A stretch of 64,000 bases of DNA, from the NCBI GenBank assembly GCA_029961685.1, contig JARWKL010000006.1, positions 9,554,748-9,618,747 on the forward strand. Reading direction: 5' to 3'. Positions within the stretch are counted from its first letter, which is position 1, and each line of letters starts with the position of its first letter. The notes under the pieces were generated by a model. The model was given only the letters and a program-made list of their open reading frames with translations, did not search any database and was not told the origin of the DNA. The stretch comes from Aristolochia californica. Lineage: Eukaryota; Streptophyta; Magnoliopsida; Piperales; Aristolochiaceae. The position numbers and the translations under genes were made by a program. Shown here piece after piece: positions 44,741-55,328 of the stretch.

Positions 44741-45171
44741 TTGGGAAGTATGTGTGGCTACGACTCCAGCCCTACTGTCAGCAGTCTCTTGTGGGACCTC
44801 CACGTCATAAGCTCTCTCCCAGATTTTTTGGGCCGTTTCCCATTTTTTGACGCATGGGACCAGTCGGCTATCAGCTCAAATTACCGGACACAGCCAAAAT
44901 TCATGATGTGTTTCATGTCTCTCTTTTTAAGCCACATTCTGGGGGTGCAGCCTACATCCACTCCATTCCTACCACCGGTTGATAATGGCGAGGTTATTCT
45001 TAACCCAACTGCGGTGTTACGCACGCGGCTGACCAATGACCATTGGAAGATTCTCGTTCAGTGGATGGACACTAACCCTGACGCTTCAACATGGGAACGT
45101 GTGGACATCTTCAAACAAGTCTACCCAACTTTTGAGCTTGAGAACAAGCTCTTTCTCCATGGGGAGGCAGA
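44741..45171 (+). pseudogene. G2 integrase C-terminus and chromodomain
   Basis: After a frameshift near 44720 the integrase C-terminus (HDVFHVSLFK-type motif at about 44905-44940, other frame) leads to a chromodomain remnant: WKILVQWMDTNPDASTWERV, then FELENKLFLHGEADV. A C-terminal chromodomain places the element among chromoviruses, where it targets insertion to modified chromatin. It is followed at once by a purine tract GGGGAGGCAGA and the LTR. Confidence 0.8.
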
Positions 45172-46058
45172 TGTTGTTGACTCAATAGCACACTGAGTAC
45201 TCAATGAAGGAGGCAACAACAACTCACTCAATAGGATTTATTTCTTATATTACTTTGAGTAGGATTTATTTCTTATATTGTTTTAAGTAGAAGTTATTTC
45301 TAGTTACTTTTACATGTAGGGGTATTATGGGAAATTAGTGTAACCCTAACCCTAAAAATCCATGACTTGATCTATTTAAGGGAAAGGAATGAATGAAATA
45401 GGTAAGCTTTGAGATTTTAGAATAACCTAGGGTAAATAGGCTGACATCACCTCTTGATCCCGAGTTTAGGGTTTACTCCAAAAATCCAACCTATTCTTCA
45501 CACTCCATTGCGATCCATCTTCATCCACCTTCATCCACCATCATCCATAGTTGGAAGAGGAGCATCCTGCCCCTTTTCTGAGTCCAAAGAGAGGGCTTCC
45601 CTCCTCCTCAACGTCAACAACAAGTAGGGGTTCAATCCCTCTTGACGAGCAACAAAAAGGAAGAGTTTCTAGTTCTTCCACGTGAAGGACTAGTGCAACT
45701 CCTCTTGTTGGTGATTTATCACAGAAACAGAGCAAGAACAACCATCAATGTGAGCCAAGGCTGCCCCCTATGCTAGGCCTTCAATCCTAGCACGAGCTGC
45801 ACCAAATAAGGGTTGAAACCCTGATTTACGTGAGCAAGAACAGGTATTTCTTCCATTATCTCTCCACCTGAATTAATTCCATTCTAGCTATAACTTTAGC
45901 ACTAGAGTGAGTTCATAAGAAGGGAGACTGATCATTGGTGGATGATTATCCTAAGAAGGGATCTTTAACCCTCCTTATCGAGTCCAGCAACTCAGTACCA
46001 GTGCTGGATTCACAAATCCCACGCCGTGTTACTCGATCCATGACCCGGGATCGTAACA
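45172..46058 (+). mobile_element. 3' LTR of G2
   Basis: 887 bp from TGTTGTTGACTCAATAGCA to GATCGTAACA. The start aligns with the start of the G3 LTR (TGTTATGGACTCCATAGCA), but the rest does not. A TTATTTC tract is repeated near 45240-45300. A short AACCCTAACCCTAAA near 45343 is not a telomere array. No partner LTR is present, so age and target duplication cannot be read. Confidence 0.75.
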
Positions 46059-46940
46059 GATACCCATATGGAAGATAGTTTTCGAGACAATTTCCGCGAC
46101 CGGACAGAGGATAATTCTCGAGAAAGAGAAAGTTTCTCCCACTCTAAAATATCCCTGGGAGGACAAAGGTATTCGACAAAATACACAAATGTCGATCCAT
46201 CTCATGCTACTAAGGGACACCAATCCAAGGATAGCATAAACCCTTTTGGATTTTATCTCAACTTGAATTGCCCCAAGGATGCACAAAAAGTCCTTAAAGA
46301 ATGGGAAAGAACCATGAGGAATGCTGCAAATATGTATGAATCTTGGGATAGAGATTCAACATTTAACTTCTTTACCCATACTTTACAGGGTAACGTAGCT
46401 CATTGGTGGGGCAACCTTCCCGAAGACCAAAAATGAGCAACATCGACATCTATAGCTTCAATCATAAAAGGATTAGTGGCTAAGATCTTAAAAGAATTTC
46501 TAGGAATACATCCAACCCTAGAAGCTCACAAAGAGAGTACTAAACAAAGAAAACGTTTAGAAACTCTTAAAAAATTAAACAAGTTACAAATTTGTAATAT
46601 TTTTTTATTAGAAGTATTATTGCGAATTTGCAAGTTACTTCTACAAACTAACAAAAGATGGTCAAAAACCTTATCTACGCATCTTTTATTCAAAATTGCC
46701 AGAACCTTTTGCAAATATAGCAGAAAAAGACTACATTATAAAATATTTGAAAAATAATCCAGATTACAGTACTGTAACCATGGATAGTTTCCTAAATTTT
46801 GATACATTAGGAAGAAGAGATAGGTTTGTACAAGACCTGTTGGCAAATATCTATGAAGCCAAAAAAAAAAAAAATACAAAAGAAAAGTAGTAAGGCACAC
46901 AAACAAACATTATGTAGTTCTAATTAGAACAAAAATGTAG
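46059..46940 (+). pseudogene. EPRV E5 coat-protein core
   Basis: Starts in the HMEDSFRDNFRDRTE segment. The 122-residue open stretch 46068-46436 holds GFYLNLNCP and NVAHWWGNLPEDQK, ended by TGA at 46434-46436. It goes on as KEFLGIHPTLEAHKEST and, in shifted frame, KLPEPFANIAEKDYI to 46890. Lesions are different from those of E2, as expected for independent decay. Confidence 0.75.
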
Positions 46941-47375
46941 GAGCTTATGGTTGTAAAACCAACTATCATAAGCAAAGAAAATATCCTAAGAAATTTCATA
47001 GCAAAAAAATTAGGATACAAACAAGTTCAACATCTAGGTATACTCCCCGAAAGAGATACTTCAGAAAAAGAACAAACTTTGGCCCCACCACATCCAGTAA
47101 AGGGTCAAATTCATATTGCCCAAAGGGGAAACCCCCAAGCAAATGTAAATTCTGGATATGCCAAAAAGAAGGACATGTCGCTCAAGATTGTCCAAATATT
47201 CAAAACCACGACAATACAATCCTTACATGTTACTCGTCGAAGACAAAGGCTTGGAAATCATCTATCATGATGAAATCTGGTCAGATGATGAAGTATATGA
47301 ACTTCAACTTGAAACTGAGTCTTCCACCTCAGAGAACTCAGAAAACATGTCTGACTCTTCAGGCACCTTCTCTTA
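46941..47375 (+). pseudogene. EPRV E5 coat-protein C-terminus, damaged knuckle
   Basis: Lys-rich stretch then KCKFWICQKEGHVAQDC at about 47134-47190, where the first Cys of the CWIC pair is Phe, so the zinc site is probably lost, although a Cys lies two residues earlier. Acidic tail to a TAA at 47374-47376 that overlaps the ATG of the protease (TAATGAG). Confidence 0.7.
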
Positions 47376-48117
47376 ATGAGTATTCGCATAAATGCAGAGC
47401 ATTTATCTTCTGGAAATTCTTATATCACTGTCATACTTAAGCTACTCGGATATATCAAATTCCATATACATGCTCTCATAGACACAAGAAGTTCATATTG
47501 TCTTGCCAGACAAAATTTATTTCCCAAAGATCTATGGAAACCACTTGAAGTACCCCTTCAAGTAATAGTCGGCTCAGGAGAAAATATTTTTCTTCCTGCA
47601 GAAGCCCAAAACATTCATCTCGACATTGGAGGTGGAAAGTTTATGATCCTAAAACTCATTAGTTTAGGACCAAACATAAACTCAGGACCAGATTTAGTCC
47701 TTGGAAATAAATGGCTCATGTTCCACACCCCTGTTGAACAAACACCAGCATACTATAAACTTCGTTGTCCTACTCGATACAAAATAGATAATTCTATCGT
47801 ATTTATTTATGCAGTAAAACCCTCTAAAGCCTTTGCCATTTCTGGCAATGGAGACGTTCTCCATCAGGTCTTCAAAAAATGAAGCAAACATGGTGATGAG
47901 ATCCCCCCTTGGAATCTCTCCTAATCGCATAATCCTGCTACTCAAAAGTTCAACAACTTCTGGATTCCACCTATTCTGAGAAACCATTAGAATGGTGGAG
48001 TAAACAAAAACCATATGCCGACCTTAAACTTCTTATTCCTGAAAAAAATTCGAGAAAAACCTATGGTTTACACTCCTTTTGATGTTGAAGAATTTTCAAC
48101 ACAGATAAATGACTTGC
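47376..48117 (+). pseudogene. EPRV E5 protease and linker
   Basis: 168-residue open frame from 47376 starting MSIRINAEHL. The active site is ALIDTRSSY, where the DTG Gly is Arg, so it is inactive. Fold residues HLDIGGGKFMILKLISLGPN follow. A TGA ends it at 47880-47882, and the linker to RT goes on in broken frames to the G3 target site. Confidence 0.75.
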
Positions 48118-48122
48118 TCACT

Positions 48123-48497
48123 TGTTATGGACTCCATAGCATCAAGAGTGGCTAACCAGAGACGAGAAGAGATGGAGTAAACTTGTATTTCAGTACCTTA
48201 GGGGTTTAATTGCAATTTGAAGTTCCATAAGGGTCTAATTGTACTTAGAGAACCTTTGATGTTTTCCTTGACCTATTTAGGGCGTCAAGTGATTGAATGG
48301 AAGCAAGCATTGATCATTAGTCTAAATGAGATCAAGTTCTCTCTCTAAAGAGGTCTAAGGTTGGAGCTCCTTCAAAGGCTCACGTCTCTTCATCATTGGG
48401 CGTTCCAAGAACCCCAAATCCTTCCTTTCTTCGTCATTCAATCTGGAAGCTAGAGGAGATCACCGGGTGACTCAATCCATGGCTAGAGAGCCTAACA
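48123..48497 (+). mobile_element. G3 5' LTR
   Basis: 375 bp, TG...CA ends, preceded by TCACT. It reads TTGACCTATTTAGGG near 48268-48283. Compared with 52891-53265 there are 12 substitutions and no indel. Confidence 0.95.
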
Positions 48498-49581
48498 TCA
48501 TGGTATCAGACAGGACCACCCTTGGTGATTCCTCTTCCCCTGCAGAAATTCGAAATTTTGTGGAAGAGAACCATGCTGAAGGGAAAATTCCAGATGTTGT
48601 TGTCACGCATGGAGGGCAAATCAATGGCCTGGAGGGAAAATTCCAGATGTTGCTGTCATGCATGGAGGAAGGCTTTACCCAGCTTTCAGTCCAGATGGCA
48701 TCCTCCTCATGCCCAGTAGATCATCTCAACACTCATCCAACGCCTCCACCTCCTCCCCTGCACCAAACACCTCCACCTCGTGGGGGCCTCAATCTAGCAA
48801 CCCCTACCATGCCAAGGTACACAAAGCTTGATTTTCCAATGTTTGATGGGTCCTCCGACCCTTTAATGTGGTTGCACATGTGTGATCATTTCTTTTCCAA
48901 TCAAGGAACTCTGCCCGAAGGCAAGGTTCAATTAGCTGCCTTCCACATGCTCGATGAAGCGCTTAAGTGGTTTCATCAATTCAAAAACGAGTTTGTGGTA
49001 TATGATTGGGAATTTTTCAAAGAAAATTGTATGCTATGGTTTGGTCCTCCGCTTCGCAGCAACCCAGTTAGGGATTTGGTCAATCTAAAACAGCTTGGAA
49101 CTATATAACAATATCAGAAATTGTTCCAAGAAAAACTTGCTCGTGCAAATCATTTGGTCCGGCCTGAACTTTATGTCAATTTGTTCACGGCTGGGCTGGT
49201 AGAACCCCTTCGCCTAGAAGTGGAATTGGAAGCCCCCACCTCCCTAGCCCATGCCATGAATTTGGCAAGAGCATTGGACACCAAACAGCGCCTCTTCCGA
49301 GAGTCATTAAACAAATGTCCCCCTTGGCCACTTCGCCCACAGCCCCATGGTCCTTATTCCACTAACCCAAGGCCTCAACCCAATAACCCCTCTACACCAC
49401 CACCACTAACCTTTACCCCGCACCGGGATTTATCAAACGTCTCACAAAATCAGAACTTGATCAAAGAAGGGCTCAGGGCCTATGTTTCAATTGTGATGAA
49501 AAATTCGTCAAGGGCCATCAATGCAAAAGACTATTTTGGTTAGAAATAGAAGACCCCTCCGAGGATGACTTTCAGGAGGAT
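48467..49581 (+). pseudogene. G3 gag
   Basis: The frame starts in the LTR end and reads MVSDRTTLGDSSSPAEIRNF, then LDFPMFDGSSDPLMWLHMCD, AAFHMLDEALKWFHQF, WFGPPLRSNPVRDLVNLKQ. A TAA at 49106-49108 falls where relatives have Glu (GSVEQYQ). It goes on in the same frame (QYQKLFQEKLARANH) to a Pro-rich linker, then shifts frame near 49430; the knuckle CFNCDEKFVKGHQC is in the new frame (about 49474-49515). A 36 bp near-duplication (GGxAAATTCCAGATGTTG) is seen at 48583-48655. Confidence 0.85.
48501..48514 (+). other. G3 primer-binding site
   Basis: TGGTATCAGACAGG, three bases after the LTR. It matches initiator tRNA-Met in the first 10 bases. Confidence 0.8.
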
Positions 49582-50052
49582 ATGGGCCAAACCGAGGAGG
49601 AAACACCAGAAATCTCCCTCCATGCCATGACAGGCCTGCAGAGCACAAATACCATGCAGGTCCATGCCACCATGAACCATCATATTCTGCTAGCACTCGT
49701 GGACTCAGGCAGCACACATAATTTTATAAGCAGCCAGGCAGCACAACAGTTGGGGTTATCACTACAGCAGAAATCAGGAATATCAGTCTCAGTGGCTAAC
49801 GGTGACAAGGTCACCACTGTGGGTTTCGGTTCAGCAGTGCCCTTCACTATTGAAGATCACTCCTTTGTAGCAGATTTTTTGGTCATACCGCTGGCTGGGT
49901 TTGACCTCGTATTGGGCATTAAATGGCTATAGCGATTGGGTCCGATCTTATGGGATTTCCAATCCCTTACCATGAGTTTTAAATAGGACACACATCCGAT
50001 CACCCTCCAGGGCAATAGCGCCCAGCGGCCATGCAGCCTCCAAATACTTTCG
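49582..50052 (+). pseudogene. G3 protease
   Basis: LLALVDSGSTHNFISSQAA (active site DSG near 49700-49715), GDKVTTVGFGSAVPF and FDLVLGIKWL. TAG at 49930-49932 replaces a residue that is Gln in G1 and G2 (WLQTLGPI), and a second TAG is at 49984-49986. Otherwise the frame runs on to RT. Confidence 0.85.
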
Positions 50053-50977
50053 GTGGATCCTTCAAAAGGGGATAACTTAGCTTCATTGTTGGCAGAATAT
50101 GCTGATTTATTTCAGGAACCTGCCAACCTTCCTCCTATACGAGAGTGTGATCACAGAATTCGTTTGAAGATGGGCACCGAACCAGTGGTAGTGCGTCCCT
50201 ACCGCTATCCCCATGTGCAAAAAGATGAGATAGAACGACAATGTCAACAAATGCTCCAACAAGGTATTATTCAGCGTAGTCATTCTCCTTTTTCATCCCC
50301 GGTATTGCTTGTAAAGAAATTAGATAAATCTTGGCGCTTTTGTGTGGATTACCGTGAACTCAATGCTCGCACCATCAAAGATAAATTTCCAATTCCAGTG
50401 GTCGATGAATTATTGGATGAGCTACACGGCTCTCAATTATTTACAAAGTTGGACTTGAAATCTGGCTACCATCAGATTCGGGTTTATTCGGAGGATATCG
50501 AAAAAACTGCTTTCCGCACCCACCATGGTCACTACGAGTTCTTGGTGATGCCATTTGGGCTATCCAATGCCCCGTCCACCTTTCAAACACTTATGAACCA
50601 GGTATTTCGCCCTTTCTTACGAAAGCATGTCTTAGTTTTTTTTTGACGATATACTGGTCTATAGCAAAACTTGGGAAGCACATTTGCACCAATTGAGACA
50701 GGTTTTCACAATTCTCCGAGCTCACCATTTATTTCTCAATCGTGCCAAATGTGACTTTGCCACATCTAAAGTAGCTTATTTGGGGCATGTGATCTCGGCA
50801 TCTGGGGTGAAACCAGACTTCAGCAAGATACAATCGGTTATGGATTGGCCCACACCTCACTCCGTTACAGCTTTGAAAGGGTTCCTTGGACTCGCAAGGT
50901 ATTATAGAAAATTTATCAAAGAATGTGGTCACCTGGCAGCGCCATTGTACAATTTACTGAAGAAGCATGCCTTTTAG
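50053..50977 (+). pseudogene. G3 reverse transcriptase
   Basis: Fingers and palm: [73 protein letters not shown]. The second catalytic motif is disrupted by an extra T in a T9 run (50637-50645) just before DDILVYSKTW. The thumb goes on in the new frame (50684-50977: LAYLGHVIS-type, FLGLARYYRKFIKECG), ending in TAG 50975-50977. One base would separate it from an intact frame. Confidence 0.9.
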
Positions 50978-51500
50978 TGGTCTCAGTTGGCAGAATCCTC
51001 GTTTAACAACTTAAAACAGGCATTAGCATCAGCACCAGTTCTCCAATTGCCCAACTTTGCCGAACATTTCACCATCGAATGTGATGCATCCGGGGGAGGG
51101 ATAGGTTCCGTCTTGCAGCAACAGGGTCACCCCATTGCCTATTTCAGTCGCCATCTAGCTCCTCACCATCAAAAGTTAGCCACTTATGAAAGGGAACTCA
51201 TCAGTTTGGCCAAAGCTGTGCAGCATTGGAGGCTGTATCTGTGGGGCAGACCTTTTGTAATCGGGACAGACCACTGTAGCCTCAAATACTTATTGGAGCA
51301 ACGCCTTACTACATCCCCACAACAACATTGGCTCAGCAAATTAATGGGATTTGATTTTCAGGTGGAATACAAAATGGGTTATCTCAACCGGGCAGCAAAC
51401 GCTTTGTCCCGCAGAGAACTAGGGGATTCACACTTGCACGCACTGAGCCACCCCAAGTCCCCTTTGCTGGACACAATCCGTCAGGATACTAGCCATCATC
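50978..51500 (+). pseudogene. G3 RNase H
   Basis: LPNFAEHFTIECDASGGGIG (first Asp), QQGHPIAYFSRHLAPHHQK, YERELISLAKAVQHWRLYLW (Glu) and FVIGTDHCSLKYLLEQR (Asp), then ANALSRRE. Open from 50987 onward. All acidic catalytic residues are present. Confidence 0.9.
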
Positions 51501-52339
51501 CAGATCTCCTTGCCTTACAAGCTCAAATCGAAAACCATTCCAAGGACAAGAACTGGACACTACAGGACGGTCTCATTCTATATAAAGGACACATATATCT
51601 TCATCCTTCATCGGTACTCCTTCCTGCCATTATTGCCTCCTTTCATGATAGAACACATGAGGGCCAGCAGAAGACATACTTCCGCCTCAGTCGGGAGTTT
51701 TATTGGAGAGGTATGAAGCGGGTCATTGCTGAGTATGTTGCAGCGTGCCAGGTCTGTCAGAGGAATAAGTCTGAATCCTTACAACCCGCCGGCTTGCTTC
51801 AGCTACTTCAACTTCCTTCACAGGTATGGGCAGATCTCTCAATGGATTTTATCGATGGTCTTCCTCCTTCTGCAGGTAAATCTGTTATTCTTGTTGTGGT
51901 AGACCGGTTCTCACAATATGCCCACTTTATGGCCCTCAGCCATCCATATACAGCAACACAAGTCGCTCAGCTCTTCATGGATAATATTGTCTGTCTCCAT
52001 GGCCTTCCGGAGACCATCACCAGCGACCGTGATGCTATCTTCACTAGTAAATTCTGGGGGGAACCATTTAAGCTCCATGGCTCTAAGTTAGCTTTTTCTT
52101 CAGCATACCACCCTCAAACAGACGGCCCGATAGAGGTGGTTAACCGCACATTGGCGATGTATTTGCGGTGCTTTGTGGGGGACACGCCCCGATAGTGGGT
52201 TCGTTGGTTAGCATGGGCGGAGTATTGTTATGATACCTCATACCACACCGCACTGGGTACTACCCCTTTCCAAGTTGTTTATGGACGCGAACCTCCGCGC
52301 CTACTTTCTTATGAACCGGGGTCTTCTCGGGTAGCGGCA
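51501..52339 (+). pseudogene. G3 integrase
   Basis: Open to 52195. Zinc-binding part: FHDRTHEGQQKT and EYVAACQVCQRNKSE. Core: SMDFIDGLPPS (Asp), TSDRDAIFTSKFWG (Asp), YHPQTDGPIEVVNR (Glu). TAG at 52193-52195 stands where Gln is expected (PRQWV-type), after which WAEYCYDTSYHTALGTTPF goes on in frame. DDE residues are intact, so decay is light. Confidence 0.9.
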
Positions 52340-52877
52340 TTGGACCAAGCATTAGCCGACAGAGATGCAATGCTTGCTCAAGTACACTTTCAGTTACAAT
52401 GTTCACAAGCAACTATGAAGCATACTTATGACAAAGGACATCGTCCCCTTTCCTTTGCACCTGGAGATTTTGTTTGGCTCAAACTTCAGCCATACCGCCA
52501 ACTATCGCTTGCAGCCATCAAACGCCATAAGCTCTCTCCAAAATTTTATGGGCCATTCCAGGTCATGCACCGTATTGGCACTGTGGCGTATCATTTGAAA
52601 CTACCACCAGACGCCAAGCTCCATGACGTCTTCCACATCTCCCTTCTCAAGCCGTTCAAGGGAGACTCACCACTGCTGCATACCCCTTTGCCTCCTCTCA
52701 AAGATGGCAGGTCCATGCCCACGCCCGCTCAGATCCTTCAAGCCAGGCGAGTTAACAACGCTTGGGAAGTGCTTGTTCGGTGGACTGACAAGGAATTGAT
52801 AGAAGCCTCTTGGGAGACACTCGAGTCCTTCCAGACTCTATTCCCCACTTTTGAGCTTGAGGACAAGCTCTTTCTTC
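52340..52877 (+). pseudogene. G3 integrase C-terminus and chromodomain
   Basis: 202-residue open stretch in the integrase frame: GDFVWLKLQPYRQLSL, KFYGPFQVMHRIGTVAYHL, HDVFHISLLKPF. Then a chromodomain at about 52750-52870, WEVLVRWTDKELIEASWET, and the end motif FPTFELEDKLFLQEGG. The aromatic residues of the methyl-lysine cage are only partly conserved, as in many plant chromoviruses. The frame runs on into the LTR. Confidence 0.9.
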
Positions 52878-52890
52878 AGGAGGGGGGTGA
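52878..52890 (+). other. G3 polypurine tract
   Basis: AGGAGGGGGGTGA just before the 3' LTR primes plus-strand synthesis in this class. Confidence 0.85.
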
Positions 52891-53265
52891 TGTTATGGAC
52901 TCCATAGCATCAAGAGTGGCTAACCGGAGAAGAGAAGAGATGAAGTAAACTTGTATTTTAGTACCTTAGGGGTTTAATTGTAATTTGAAGTTCCATAAGG
53001 GTCTAATTGTAATTAGAGAACCTTTGATGTTTTCCTTGACCTATTTAGGGCGTCAAGTGATTGAATGGAAGCATGCATTGATCATTAGTCTAAATGAGAT
53101 CAGGTTCTCTCTCTAAAGAGGCCTAAGGTTGGAGCTCCTTCAAAGGCTCACGTCTCTTCATCATTGGGCGTTCCAAGAACCCCAAATCCTTCCCTTCTTC
53201 GTCATTCAATCTGGAAGCTAGAGGAGATCGCCGGGTGACTCGATCCATGGCTAGAGAGCCTAACA
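52891..53265 (+). mobile_element. G3 3' LTR
   Basis: 375 bp, same ends and length as 48123-48497, followed by TCACT and the rejoined EPRV RT sequence. It supplies an ATG in frame with the viral RT (53235). Confidence 0.95.
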
Positions 53266-53785
53266 TCACTCTAGGATTAATACGTGTAAGTTATTCTCCA
53301 CATACTTCTCCTGCTTTTCTTGTTAGGAATCATGCAAAGATAAAACGTGGAAAAGCAAAAGTGGTCATTAACTATAAAAAGGTTAATGAAGACACAAAAA
53401 TGGACGGTTACTACCTTCCCAATAAAGAAAGGTTAATAGCTACAATAAGAGGAAAACAATGGTTTTCCAAGTTCGATTTCAAGTTAGGGTTTTGGCAAAT
53501 TCGTCTCACCGAAAGAGCTATTCCCCTTACTGCATTCAGTTGTCCTTTGGGACATTATGAGTGGCTTGTTATGCCATTTGGATTAAAACAAGAACCCAAC
53601 ATATTTCAAAGAAGAATGGACGACATCCTCAAACCATTGTTTAAATTCTGCTTAGTTTATGTTGATGACATTCAAGTCTTTTTGGAAACAAATGATCAAC
53701 ATAAAGAGCAATTACTTAAGGTATTAAATGCCTTAACAAACGCTGGTACAATAGTCAGCAAAAAAAAAATCAGAATTGTTTAAAA
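53266..53785 (+). pseudogene. EPRV E5 reverse transcriptase (with LTR-derived start)
   Basis: The frame 53235-53783 begins in the G3 3' LTR (MTRSMAREPN) and passes through the target duplication in frame into viral RT: LIRVSYSPHTSPAFLVRNH, KRGKAKVVINYKKVNEDT, KFDFKLGFWQIRL (first Asp), GHYEWLVMPFGLKQ and LVYVDDIQVF with YVDD at 53658-53669. It breaks at an A-run (53760-53769). The palm catalytic residues are intact. The N-terminal fingers lie on the far side of G3. Confidence 0.85.
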
Positions 53786-54480
53786 CTAAGATAGATTTCT
53801 TAGGATTAAACATCTCAAAACGAGAAATCATTCTTCAAAATCATATTCTAGAAAAAATAGCAACTTTTCAAATGTGATAGAAGATGTACAACAACTTCAA
53901 CGATTCTTAGGATGCCTAACATATGCTGAACAATTCATAAACAATTTAGCAGAAATTAGGAAACCCTATAAACTGAAGTTAAAGAAAGATGTCAAATGGG
54001 AATGGACTCCCACAGACAGTTCAGAAGTTATCCGGATCAAATAAATGATGAAATGACTCCTAGCGTTACCTCTACCAGATCCAAATGCAAAACTAATTTT
54101 AGAAACTGACGCCTCAGATCATACTTGGGCAGCAGTACTAAAATTTAAAACCAATGATTCTGAGAGAATACGTAAATATACATCAGGAACATTTTCATCT
54201 GCTAAAATAAACTATCATTCTTATGAAAAGGAAATTTTAGCAGTAAAAAATTGTAAAGAAATTTTACATTTATCTTGCCCCGAAAGAATTTCTAGTTAGA
54301 ACTGACTGTAAAAATTTTGTCGATTTTATGACAAGAAATTTAGAAGATTCACTTTGTCGAGGAAGATTACTCCATTGGCAGCAATGTTTCTTCTAATTCT
54401 CTTTTCCTGTTGAACATATTAAAGGAGTAAAAATTATTTACCTGATACTCTTACTCAAGAATTTTCACGAGAACTTTCAT
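53786..54480 (+). pseudogene. EPRV E5 RNase H
   Basis: Connection (RFLGCLTYAEQFINN) then LILETDASDHTWAAVL (first Asp), INYHSYEKEILAV (Glu) and FLVRTDCKNF (Asp), in frames broken at about 53875, 54040 and 54255. The end, with EFSRELSCITDR and TAA, lies 2 nt before the ATG of the post-RNase H ORF at 54499. This short-gap layout suggests reinitiation. Confidence 0.8.
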
Positions 54481-54546
54481 GTATTACAGACAGGTAAAAT
54501 GGATCCCCTCAGCAATACACTGACGGACCTAGCAGTGGCAATCGCC

Positions 54547-54924
54547 TGTTATGCCCTATTTCGGATCAACCACCGGACAATTTCTTCCAACGTGGGGAGG
54601 AAGGGATTGAGCCTTGAAGGAGGCTCAACCTTGGACCTCAGAGGGAAAATCCGACCTAGACCTCTCAGGGAGAATTTGACCTGTTTAATTCTAATTTTCT
54701 CAATACTTACTTTTTTCATTCATCTCACATCCCTATATAGGGAGTTAGGGAAAACATGCCAAAGGCCATAAGTTCAACAAATTACAAATAAATCCCTAAT
54801 GAATAGAAATTGAAAATAAACCCCTAATGAATAGAAATTTCAAACAAACCTCTAATGAATAGAAATTGCAAATAAACCCATAATGAATAGAAATTGCAAA
54901 TAAACACCTAATGACTCCATAACA
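54547..54924 (-). mobile_element. G4 3' LTR
   Basis: 378 bp. It includes a minisatellite of about five ~28 bp units (CCCCTAATGAATAGAAATTG) at about 54785-54915. About a dozen substitutions separate its first 265 bp from the right LTR. Confidence 0.9.
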
Positions 54925-54938
54925 TTACTCCCCTCCGG
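54925..54938 (-). other. G4 polypurine tract
   Basis: The minus strand reads CCGGAGGGGAGTAA directly before the 3' LTR. It is preceded by LEGKLVLPE-type codons, the same terminal coding motif as in G3 (FELEDKLFL). Confidence 0.75.
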
Positions 54939-55320
54939 GAGAACGAGTTTGCCCTCAAGCTCAAATGTAGAATGGCATGTCCGTGCTGATGGCTAGGTCC
55001 ATGTAAAGTGGCAACTTTAGTATCAGCGGCGGCGCGCTGGAGTACAAAAGTAGAGCAACCTAACAGAGGAGCAATTTTTGTTTTTTGTTTTTAGTATCCT
55101 TAACTCTTCACCCTCTCAGAGCTCAAACAAATATCATCGCCACCATTGACAAAATTTTGAGGATAATTATACTGTGAAAACATGCTCAGTAACTTGTCAA
55201 CTAAATCATGTACCTGTATTGCATGGGGGGCCACATATGGATCTCCTAGATGCATCTGATCTTGCATAGATAAGGAGAAGAGCTTCAGAGACAACTCAGA
55301 CATCAACTATGCGCCAGATA
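54939..55320 (-). pseudogene. G4 captured SDR (CCR-like), C-terminal part
   Basis: The minus strand at 55100-55306 reads LVDKLLSMFSQYNYPQNFVN then DDICLSSERVKS. It resembles the C-terminal end of cinnamoyl-CoA-reductase-like proteins (VxKLxxMxPxYxYPxxF...LSSExLxxLG). Upstream of it (55306-55330) comes a SEALLLIYARSDASRRSICG-like stretch with stops. Near the left end a piece of gypsy terminal coding sequence returns (about 54940-54965). Confidence 0.65.
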
Positions 55321-55328
55321 TTGTGTTT

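Larger units (their letters stand above)
41122..46058 (+). mobile_element. Ty3/gypsy chromovirus G2, 5'-truncated
   Basis: Gag, protease, RT, RNase H, integrase and chromodomain in that order, then a polypurine tract and an 887 bp 3' LTR ending CGTAACA at 46058. The 5' LTR, primer site and first part of gag are missing: the left end begins inside gag, fused to EPRV fragment E4. About ten stops and a few frameshifts make it inactive. Several stops fall at positions that are Gln or Trp in relatives. Confidence 0.9.
48123..53265 (+). mobile_element. Complete Ty3/gypsy chromovirus G3
   Basis: 5143 bp with two 375 bp LTRs (TGTTATGG...CCTAACA), a perfect TCACT target duplication (48118-48122 and 53266-53270), primer site, gag, protease, RT, RNase H, integrase, chromodomain and polypurine tract. 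It is inserted in EPRV E5 between protease and RT. The LTRs differ at about 12 of 375 sites (9 transitions). Internal stops and frameshifts make it non-autonomous now. Confidence 0.95.

Noticed and set aside
45340..45360. AACCCTAACCCTAAA, like a plant telomere repeat.
   Set aside because: Only about two units inside an LTR; no array.
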